5,965 bases of DNA from Pseudomonadota bacterium (lineage in GTDB: Bacteria; Pseudomonadota; Alphaproteobacteria; Sphingomonadales; Sphingomonadaceae): the NCBI GenBank assembly GCA_023390415.1, contig JAEWCW010000121.1, forward strand, positions 1 through 5,965, written 5' to 3'. The notes below the pieces were generated by a model. That model did no database searches and was not told the DNA's origin. It was given only the letters and a program-made list of their open reading frames with translations. Positions within the stretch are counted from its first letter, which is position 1, and each line of letters starts with the position of its first letter. This document shows positions 1 through 4,745 of this stretch, in pieces. Position numbers and translations under genes: made by a program.

Positions 1-1
1 C

Positions 2-1429
2 TTCCCGGCCGCGACCGGCACGCCCAACACGCTCGCCCCCGAAGGCGAGCGGATGGCGGTGCCCGCGCCGGGACCGAGCCGGCCGTTCACCGCGCCCGCG
101 ATCGCCGAGCGCCGCCTCGCCAACGGCATGCGCGTCGTCGTCGCCCGCTCGACCAGCCTCCCGATCGCCTCTGCGACCCTTGTCTTCGGCGGCGGCGCTG
201 CGGCCGATCCGGCCGGCCGGCCCGGCGTGGCGAGCATGATGACCGGTCTCATCGACAATGGCGCGGCCGGGCTCACCGCGCCCCAGATCGCCGCGCGCAT
301 CGAATCGCTCGGCGCCGAGATCGATGCCGGCGCCAATCTGGACAGCAGCTCGATCTCGGTCGCCGCGCCGGTCGCGACCTTCGCCGAGGCGGGCGCGCTT
401 CTCCGCCAGCTCGTGCGTGAGCCGGCCTTCGCCGCCGAGGAGCTCGAGCGCGAGCGCCGCCGCGCGCTCGACCGGCTTCGGGTGAGCATGCGCGATCCAG
501 GCTTCGTCGGGCAGCGCGTCGCCTACCGCGCCGCCTATGGCGACGCTCCTTACGGCGCGCCAGCGGGCGGCACCCCCGCCTCGCTTGGGGCGCTGACCCG
601 CGACGATCTCGTCGCCTATCACGCGACCTGGTGGCGGCCGGACAATGCGACCCTGATCGTCACCGGCGGGCTCGAGCCGGAGGCCGCCTTCGCCGCCGCC
701 GAGCGCATGTTCGGCGATTGGCAGGCGCCTGCGGCAGCGATGCCGGCGCTCCCGGCCACCCGCGCCGGCACTGCCGCCGCACCGCGGGTGATCGTGATCG
801 ACAATCCGGATTCGGACCAGGCCTCGGTCTCGATCGTCACCCGCGGGATCGCGCGCGGCGACGAGGATTATTATCCCTTGCTGGTCGCCAATTCCGCCCT
901 CGGCGGCTCGTCGACGGCGCGGCTGTTCCAGGAGGTCCGCGTCCGCCGCGCGCTGAGCTACGGCGCCAACAGCGGACTGGTCACGCTGCGCGACGAAGGA
1001 CTCCTCATCGCCTCCGCCCAGACCCGCAACAATGCCGCGCCCGAGGTCGCGCAGGTGATGCTGGGAGAGATCCAGCGCCTCGCCGGCGAGCCGCTCAGCG
1101 ACGACGTGCTCGGCAAGCGCCGCACCTTGCTGCTCGGAAGCTTCGGCCGTCAGGTCGAGACGACGAGCGGGCTCGGCAACTTCCTCGCCGGCCTCGCCGT
1201 CCAGGGCCTGCCGATGAGCGAGTTCGGCCGCTACGTGCCGAGCCTGGAGGCGGTGACCCCGCAGGCGATCGGCGCCTCCCTCGCCGCCGAGATCGACCCG
1301 GCGCAGGCGAGCATCGTCATCGTCGGCCGGGCGAGCGAGTTCCTCGAAGCCCTGCGCGCCCAGCACCCGAACGTGGAAGTCATCCCCCTCGTCGAGCTCG
1401 ACCTCGGCTCGGCCACGCTGAAACGCTGA
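2..1429 (+). CDS. M16 family zinc peptidase, C-terminal half (5' end outside window)
   Basis: The reading frame is open from the left edge, so this is the end of a longer gene; 475 residues are visible. It matches the second half of a two-domain M16 (pitrilysin/insulinase clan) peptidase. An M16 core begins near 'RLANGMRVVV' (about nt 110-142). The place where an active half carries HxxEH reads S-M-M-T-G (nt 233-247), so this half cannot bind the zinc. The second subdomain contains 'ARLFQEVRVRRALSYG'. There an Arg (nt 938-940) and a Tyr (nt 959-961) sit seven residues apart, as in the substrate-binding Arg/Tyr pair of the C-terminal half of insulin-degrading enzyme. The catalytic half should therefore lie upstream off-window. 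By analogy it would degrade peptides in the periplasm or envelope, but no signal peptide can be seen here. The Met at nt 53 is internal, in a Pro/Ala-rich linker, and is not a likely start. Confidence 0.92.
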   Translation, partial: FPAATGTPNTLAPEGERMAVPAPGPSRPFTAPAIAERRLANGMRVVVARSTSLPIASATLVFGGGAAADPAGRPGVASMMTGLIDNGAAGLTAPQIAARIESLGAEIDAGANLDSSSISVAAPVATFAEAGALLRQLVREPAFAAEELERERRRALDRLRVSMRDPGFVGQRVAYRAAYGDAPYGAPAGGTPASLGALTRDDLVAYHATWWRPDNATLIVTGGLEPEAAFAAAERMFGDWQAPAAAMPALPATRAGTAAAPRVIVIDNPDSDQASVSIVTRGIARGDEDYYPLLVANSALGGSSTARLFQEVRVRRALSYGANSGLVTLRDEGLLIASAQTRNNAAPEVAQVMLGEIQRLAGEPLSDDVLGKRRTLLLGSFGRQVETTSGLGNFLAGLAVQGLPMSEFGRYVPSLEAVTPQAIGASLAAEIDPAQASIVIVGRASEFLEALRAQHPNVEVIPLVELDLGSATLKR

Positions 1430-1486
1430 TCATCCTCCCCATGCAAGGCGTGGGGAGGGGCACCACCCGCAGGGGTGGTGGTGGGG
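1430..1486. repeat. Palindromic intergenic repeat element, two-hairpin copy
   Basis: The element follows directly after the TGA of the M16 gene. Hairpin 1 pairs 1434-1444 (CCTCCCCATGC) with 1448-1458 (GCGTGGGGAGG): 11 pairs, one of them G-U, with an AAG loop. Hairpin 2 pairs 1461-1468 (CACCACCC) with 1473-1480 (GGGTGGTG), with a GCAG loop. The first 20 bases around the stop codon (1424-1443) recur exactly at 2441-2460. No T-run follows either hairpin, so it is not a standard Rho-independent terminator, though it may stabilise the mRNA 3' end. Elements of this general style (CCTCCCC/GGGGAGG stem followed by a GCAG-loop stem) are, to my knowledge, widely dispersed in sphingomonad genomes. That part is recall and was not checked. 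Confidence 0.75.
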
Positions 1487-1546
1487 TAAAAGGAAAGCAG
1501 CGGATGCCGCTTGAGCACCGGGATTTGCACGGGCAGCCCGATCTGC

Positions 1547-1550
1547 GAGG
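1547..1550 (+). promoter_or_regulatory. Ribosome binding site fixing the start of the cysteine-cluster gene
   Basis: GAGG lies 8 nt before the ATG at 1559. The alternative in-frame TTG at 1511 has only an AGGAAAG-like stretch about 15 nt away, which is too far. The conserved cysteine cluster also begins just 13 residues after the 1559 ATG, so nothing upstream is needed. Confidence 0.6.
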
Positions 1551-1558
1551 ATCGCGCC

Positions 1559-2446
1559 ATGTCCGCCGCGTCCCAGACCGGACACGCACGCTTCGCCTGC
1601 ACCCAGTGCGGCGCATGCTGCAACCGTCCGCCTGAAGTCGAGCTGTCAGAGGCGGCGGGGCTGGCCGACATGTTCGTGTTCCGGCTCATGTTCAGGCTCT
1701 ATCAGCTGCCGCGGACCTTTGCTGACTACCGGCACGCCCACGGCTCGTCCGTTGCCTCGGGGGAGGATTATTATCAATCGAAGCGGCTGCTCGCTGCCTT
1801 CGCTGCGCGCAAATGGATCAGCAAGCGACGGGATTCCGCGAAACCCGTGGAATATGTGAATTACCTGACCCTTTCGGCGCTGAGCCTCGAGACCGCGGTG
1901 GGCGCCTGCTCCGCGCTCAGCGCCGGGCGCTGCACCGTCTATGCGCGGCGCCCCCTCTCCTGCAGGACCGTCCCCTTCCATTATTCCCGGCCGGAAGCCC
2001 TGGCCGAACGGGATTTGGGCCGCTTCGTCGCGACTCCGACCTATCGCTGCGACACGAGCCCGCGCGCGCCCATCGTCGTCGACGCCGGACGAATCGTCGA
2101 TCCTGTGGCGCGGGTGGCGCGAAGCGAGGCCATGGCGCTGGCCGCGGAGAATCAAGGCTGGGCAGAAGCGATCGTCCGCCGTTTGAAGATCGGTGCTGCC
2201 GATCGCTCTTTGCCGAGCCTGGCGGAGATCGAAGCCAATGCGCCCTATGGTGCGATGACCACATCGATGAGGATCGCCTGGCAGATCGCGGCCGATGCCG
2301 GCCTCATCGGCGCGGCGACGTTCAAGGCGTTGATCGCCACTCAGGCAGACCTGATCGAGCGGGAGCTAGCCTCGGGGAGATGCGCACCGGGCGCCCACGA
2401 GACACTCGCCGAGATGCGCGCGGAATATCGCGCTGTCTTGCGCTGA
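1559..2446 (+). CDS. YkgJ-type cysteine-cluster protein (putative Zn/Fe-chelating)
   Basis: This is a 295-residue cytoplasmic protein with no signal peptide or membrane segment. The N-terminus has C-x2-C-x2-C-C (C14, C17, C20, C21). A second group follows: C117, C125 and C135 in the form 'C-x7-C-TVYARRPLSC-R', then C164. The 'GRC..Y..RP..CR' block after a CxxCxxCC start is the signature of the YkgJ/UPF0153 family, thought to hold zinc or an iron-sulfur centre and once proposed to be related to flagellin N-methylase. The biochemical role is unknown. Compared with the short family members, it has an insertion of nearly 100 residues between the two cysteine groups and a C-terminal region of about 130 residues (165-295) that I do not recognise. 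The ATG at 1559 is chosen for its GAGG. The gene is 129 nt downstream of the M16 gene, with a repeat element between, and converges on argD. No clear promoter was found. Confidence 0.88.
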   Translation: MSAASQTGHARFACTQCGACCNRPPEVELSEAAGLADMFVFRLMFRLYQLPRTFADYRHAHGSSVASGEDYYQSKRLLAAFAARKWISKRRDSAKPVEYVNYLTLSALSLETAVGACSALSAGRCTVYARRPLSCRTVPFHYSRPEALAERDLGRFVATPTYRCDTSPRAPIVVDAGRIVDPVARVARSEAMALAAENQGWAEAIVRRLKIGAADRSLPSLAEIEANAPYGAMTTSMRIAWQIAADAGLIGAATFKALIATQADLIERELASGRCAPGAHETLAEMRAEYRAVLR

Positions 2447-2476
2447 TCATCCTCCCCATGCCCCGGCATGGGGAGG
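2447..2476. repeat. Palindromic intergenic repeat element, single-hairpin copy between convergent genes
   Basis: Positions 2451-2461 (CCTCCCCATGC) pair perfectly with 2466-2476 (GCATGGGGAGG), and one further C-G pair can close the loop. The left 20 bases (CGCTGATCATCCTCCCCATG, 2441-2460) are identical to 1424-1443 and include the stop codon of the cysteine-cluster gene. The second hairpin of the other copy is absent here. The 38-nt gap between this gene and the argD stop is almost wholly this palindrome, so it would form a hairpin at the 3' end of both transcripts. No T-run follows on either strand, so termination is only possible, not shown. Confidence 0.75.
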
Positions 2477-2484
2477 AGCTGGGG

Positions 2485-3672
2485 TCACGCCGCCTGGGGC
2501 ACCTCGTACTGGCGCGCCGCCTCGGAGAGCTTCTCGATGAACTCGGCGATATGCTCCTCCTCGATCACCAGCGGCGGGAGGACTCGCATCACATTGTCGC
2601 CGGCGGCGACGGTCAGCAGGCCCTGCTCGCGGAGGTAATTCACGAAGGCGCGGCTGTCGGTCTTCATCTTGACGCCGAGCATCAGGCCGAGCCCGCGCAC
2701 GCTTTCGAACAGATGGTCGTGGTTCGGGATCATCTGCTCGAGCGCGCCGCGCAGGCGCTCGCCGATCCGGGTCACGCGCTCGAGGAACTCGTCGTTGGCG
2801 ACGATGTCGAACACCGCCTGGCCGGCGGCCATGGCGAGCGGGTTGCCGCCATAGGTCGAGCCGTGGGTGCCGATCACCATGCCCGCGGCCGCCTTCTCGG
2901 TGGCGAGGCACGCGCCCATCGGGAAGCCGCCGCCGATCCCCTTGGCGGAGGCGAGGATGTCGGGCTCGATTCCGTAATGCTCATAGGCATAGAGCTTGCC
3001 GCTGCGCGCGACCCCGCACTGGACCTCGTCCAGCACCAGCATCAGATCCTTCTCGTCGCAGATGCGGCGAAGGCCCTGCATGAACTCCTGGCTCGCCGGG
3101 CGGACCCCGCCCTCGCCCTGGACGGGCTCGACCAGGAAGCCGGCCGTATGCTCGTCGACCGCCGCCTCGGCCGCCGCGAGATCGTCGAAGGCGACGACCT
3201 TGAAGCCGGGGAGGAGCGGCGCGAAGCCGTCGCGCAATTTCTCCTGGTCGGTCGCGCTGATCGTCGCCATCGTGCGCCCGTGGAAGGCGTTCTTGAACGT
3301 GATCAGGACGTTCTTGTGCGGGTTGCCGCGATGGTGATGGTAGCGGCGCGCGGTCTTGATCGCGCACTCGACCGCCTCGGCGCCCGAATTGGTGAAGAAC
3401 ACCGTGTCGGCGAAGGTCGTATCGACCAGGCGCTGGGCGAAGGCCTCGCCCTGCGGGCTGCCGTAGAGGTTGGAGACGTGGATCAGGGTCGCCGCCTGGT
3501 CCTGGATCGCCTTGGTCAGGTGCGGGTGGCCGTGGCCGAGCAGGTTGACCGCGATCCCGCTCGCGAAATCGAGATATTTCTCGCCCTGCTCGCCGTAGAG
3601 ATAGACGCCCTCCCCTCGCACCGGCCGCACCGGCGAGCGCGGATAGACGGGCATGAGCGGCGTGATGGCCAT
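2485..3672 (-). CDS. argD: Acetylornithine / succinyldiaminopimelate-type aminotransferase (ArgD)
   Basis: This is a 395-residue class-III PLP aminotransferase of normal ArgD length. ArgD interconverts N-acetylglutamate 5-semialdehyde and N2-acetylornithine in arginine synthesis, and family members often also act in lysine/DAP synthesis. Visible motifs: 'NSGAEA' (95-100, phosphate binding), 'HGRT' (131-134), 'EPVQGEGG' (182-189), 'LDEVQCG' with cofactor-binding D215, and 'ASAKGIGGGFPMGA' with Schiff-base K244. 'GSTYGGNP' follows, with T273 for the cofactor phosphate of the partner subunit, and then 'MRVLPPL' with R364 for the substrate carboxylate. All key residues are present. The ATG at 3672 has GGAG 7 nt upstream (3680-3683). 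The gene converges with the cysteine-cluster gene. No argF follows it, although argF is a common partner in alphaproteobacteria. Class-III relatives such as ornithine or GABA aminotransferase are less likely given the motif wording. Confidence 0.95.
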   Translation of the reverse strand: MAITPLMPVYPRSPVRPVRGEGVYLYGEQGEKYLDFASGIAVNLLGHGHPHLTKAIQDQAATLIHVSNLYGSPQGEAFAQRLVDTTFADTVFFTNSGAEAVECAIKTARRYHHHRGNPHKNVLITFKNAFHGRTMATISATDQEKLRDGFAPLLPGFKVVAFDDLAAAEAAVDEHTAGFLVEPVQGEGGVRPASQEFMQGLRRICDEKDLMLVLDEVQCGVARSGKLYAYEHYGIEPDILASAKGIGGGFPMGACLATEKAAAGMVIGTHGSTYGGNPLAMAAGQAVFDIVANDEFLERVTRIGERLRGALEQMIPNHDHLFESVRGLGLMLGVKMKTDSRAFVNYLREQGLLTVAAGDNVMRVLPPLVIEEEHIAEFIEKLSEAARQYEVPQAA

Positions 3673-3701
3673 GATCGGGCTCCAGGGGTCTCGTGGACAG
3701 C

Positions 3702-3728
3702 AAAAAGGCGATCCCGGAGGACCGCCTT
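3702..3728 (-). terminator. Rho-independent terminator-like hairpin, minus direction
   Basis: Read on the minus strand, AAGGCGGTCC (3728-3719) pairs with GGATCGCCTT (3714-3705): ten pairs including one G-U, with a TCCG tetraloop. Together with the last stem bases it gives a run of five T (3706-3702). This is the best terminator in the window. Its simplest job is to end the transcript of the exported-protein gene that stops at 3793. However, it ends only 29 nt before the argD ATG, so it could also act in the argD leader. Confidence 0.65.
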
Positions 3729-3732
3729 CCTG

Positions 3733-3762
3733 CCTCTAGAGAGGAGGCGGGCGCCGCGTCAA
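3733..3762 (-). promoter_or_regulatory. Possible sigma-70 promoter for argD
   Basis: On the minus strand TTGACG (3762-3757) matches five of six bases of the -35 consensus. It lies in the loop of the hairpin at 3745-3774. An 18-nt spacer leads to TAGAGG (3738-3733), a weak -10 with three matches. Transcription would begin at about 3727-3724, placing the terminator-like hairpin at the very 5' end of argD mRNA. This is the only promoter-like pair I found between the upstream gene and argD, and the weak -10 keeps confidence low. Confidence 0.25.
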
Positions 3763-3774
3763 CGGCGCCCGCCT
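3745..3774 (-). terminator. GC-rich hairpin after the exported-protein gene, first of two in tandem
   Basis: AGGCGGGCGCCG (3745-3756) pairs perfectly with CGGCGCCCGCCT (3763-3774), a 12-bp stem with a 6-nt loop. On the minus strand it starts 19 nt after the TAA at 3793 and is followed by TCCTCTC, which is not a good U-tract. On the plus strand it is followed by TT, but no plus-strand gene ends here. It is probably a 3'-end hairpin for the minus-strand gene, ahead of the stronger terminator at 3702-3728. Confidence 0.5.
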
Positions 3775-3792
3775 TTGTCGGTACCGCCGGTC

Positions 3793-4182
3793 TTACCAGC
3801 GGCGGCCGTCGCGGTCGCGCCGCTCGACGCGGACGCGCTGCTCGAGCCGGTCGATCCGCGACCGCAGCTCGTTGACCTCGCGCTGGTTGAGGCCGTTGCG
3901 GCTGGCGCGGTTCAGGCGCTCGCGGATGTTCTGCGCCTCGCGCCGCAGGCTCTGATATTCGCGAACCGAGATGGCGCGGCGCTGGGCAGCGCGCTCGATC
4001 CGGTTCTCGACCTGGGCGAGATCGCGGTGAAGCTGGCCGACCGCCTGGCGGTTGTAGCCGCGATGGTCGTTCTGGCTCCAGCCACCGCGATTGTGGTCGT
4101 TGCCACGATACTGGGCGGCCGCGGGAGCGGCGGTGGCGACCGTGGCGGCAGCGACGGCGGCGGTGATGAGGAACTTACGCAT
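3793..4182 (-). CDS. Small exported Arg-rich helical protein, copy A (function unknown)
   Basis: This is a 129-residue protein. 'MRKF' followed by an Ala-rich core and 'APAAAQ' is a clear Sec signal peptide, with likely cleavage after A23. The mature N-terminus (24-50) is rich in Gly, Asn, His and Arg ('RGNDHNRGGW'). From R53 to V117 there are amphipathic helices with little but Arg, Glu, Gln, Leu and Ile, including 'ISVREYQSLRREA' (71-83) and 'GLNQREVNEL' (97-106). The tail is basic ('ERRDRDGRRW'). The helical part aligns without gaps to the product of the next gene upstream (4300-4680), giving 28 identities in 65 columns. The start at 4182 is fixed by AAAGGAG 6 nt upstream and by the signal peptide. 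An ATG 78 nt further up would bury the signal peptide. It should be periplasmic or cell-surface. The fold resembles small secreted proteins with repeated 'G-x-I/L-S/T-x-x-E' helical units, but I do not know its function. Confidence 0.85.
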   Translation of the reverse strand: MRKFLITAAVAAATVATAAPAAAQYRGNDHNRGGWSQNDHRGYNRQAVGQLHRDLAQVENRIERAAQRRAISVREYQSLRREAQNIRERLNRASRNGLNQREVNELRSRIDRLEQRVRVERRDRDGRRW

Positions 4183-4188
4183 GACTTT

Positions 4189-4195
4189 CTCCTTT
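4189..4195 (-). promoter_or_regulatory. Strong ribosome binding site for exported protein A
   Basis: The minus strand reads AAAGGAG, 6 nt before the ATG at 4182. It is the closest match to the Shine-Dalgarno consensus in the window. It supports efficient translation and rules out the longer start at 4260. Confidence 0.8.
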
Positions 4196-4238
4196 CGGGG
4201 CCGATGACCCCTCTCTACGACTCGGAGAATGTTGCGCC

Positions 4239-4289
4239 CCTGAACGCACTCGACAGCCACCGTTCAGCTTTCCGGCGACTTTCCTGAAC
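4239..4289 (-). promoter_or_regulatory. Cluster of three TGAAC boxes upstream of exported protein A (possible operator)
   Basis: On the plus strand CCTGAAC occurs at 4239-4245 and at 4283-4289, with the reverse complement CGTTCAG at 4261-4267 between them. Box centres are 21 and 22 nt apart, about two helical turns, with the middle box inverted. The left two form the inverted repeat CTGAACG-N14-CGTTCAG (4240-4267). The 11-mer AAGCTGAACGG, present here on the minus strand (4270-4260), also occurs upstream of copy B at 4725-4735 on the plus strand. Even spacing and sharing between paralogues suggest a regulator site. I cannot name the regulator. Confidence 0.4.
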
Positions 4290-4299
4290 AAAATCAGAG

Positions 4300-4680
4300 T
4301 CAGCCGCCGCGGCCGGTGCGGCGGGCCGCGGGGCGAGCGACCGCGTCGCGCAGGGCGCGGGCGCGGAGCTCGAGCTCGGCGGCTTCGGACTGGGAGAGAC
4401 CGTCGCGGCCGTAGCGATGGGCCAGCGCCCTGATCGCCCGCGCCTCGCGGCGATAGGCGCGCGCCTGGCGGGGCGAGATCCGGCCACTCTCGCGCGCATC
4501 CTCGATCCGGTCGCGGACGTCGGCGACGTCGCGCTGGACGCTTGGGCCGGGCAGTCGGCTGTCGACCTTGCCGAGCCGGTCGACCCGCGGCACGTCGCCA
4601 TAATCGTGGCGGCCCGCGATCTGCGCCGAGGCGGGCGCTGCGGCGACGAGGGCGAGGCTGACGATGAGGAGGCTGCGCAT
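4300..4680 (-). CDS. Small exported Arg/Ala-rich helical protein, copy B (function unknown)
   Basis: This is a 126-residue protein. 'MRSLLIVSLALVAAAPASAQ' is a textbook Sec signal peptide, with likely cleavage after A19. A non-helical stretch (20-46) precedes a helical region R50-V114 with 'GRISPRQARAYRREA' (66-80) and 'DGLSQSEAAEL' (93-103). It ends in a basic tail ('ARRTGRGG'). Columns R50-V114 align gap-free with copy A R53-V117. GGAG lies 6 nt before the ATG (4687-4690). The same frame stays open far upstream, but that part overlaps the permease gene in another frame and is not coding. It sits 65 nt after the permease stop and 117 nt before copy A, all in one direction. A shared transcript with the permease is possible. 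The product should be periplasmic; no enzymatic motif is visible. Confidence 0.82.
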   Translation of the reverse strand: MRSLLIVSLALVAAAPASAQIAGRHDYGDVPRVDRLGKVDSRLPGPSVQRDVADVRDRIEDARESGRISPRQARAYRREARAIRALAHRYGRDGLSQSEAAELELRARALRDAVARPAARRTGRGG

Positions 4681-4697
4681 GAGGGGCTCCGGCTGCG

Positions 4698-4714
4698 GAT
4701 CGGCGCCGCCGATC
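4698..4714. repeat. Short inverted repeat in the leader of exported protein B
   Basis: GATCGGC (4698-4704) and GCCGATC (4708-4714) are separated by GCC. The repeat lies 18 nt before the start codon of copy B, just upstream of its ribosome binding site. It could be an operator or a small RNA hairpin. The 7-bp arms are short for this GC content. Confidence 0.3.
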
Positions 4715-4745
4715 ATCGCCCGCCAAGCTGAACGGCTCCGGAACG

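Noticed and set aside
1525..1556. Possible promoter TTGCAC with AGGATC 17 nt on, before the cysteine-cluster gene
   Set aside because: The -10 is poor and overlaps the ribosome site and start codon, leaving no room for a leader.
1511..1558. Longer start (TTG at 1511) for the cysteine-cluster gene
   Set aside because: No ribosome site lies at a proper distance, and the 16 added residues look like untranslated leader. The ATG at 1559 has GAGG 8 nt upstream.
631..1635. A plus-strand 334-codon open frame inside the M16 gene
   Set aside because: It is Arg-rich with no domain, in a different frame from the conserved M16 sequence, and runs through the repeat element into the next gene.
1231..1689. 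A minus-strand 152-codon open frame across the M16 gene end and the repeat element
   Set aside because: It spans the hairpin element and overlaps two well-supported plus-strand genes. No homologous motif or ribosome site is visible.
866..1780. GAGGATTATTAT occurs in both the M16 gene and the cysteine-cluster gene
   Set aside because: Both copies encode E-D-Y-Y in frame within different contexts. The match does not extend, so it is chance.
1813..4287. A plus-strand open frame of 824 codons running antisense across argD and the exported gene A
   Set aside because: It overlaps argD, whose motifs are unmistakable, and part of the cysteine-cluster gene. Its translation is a repetitive Arg/Asp/Val/Leu mix typical of antisense frames in GC-rich genes. 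It has no domain I recognise.
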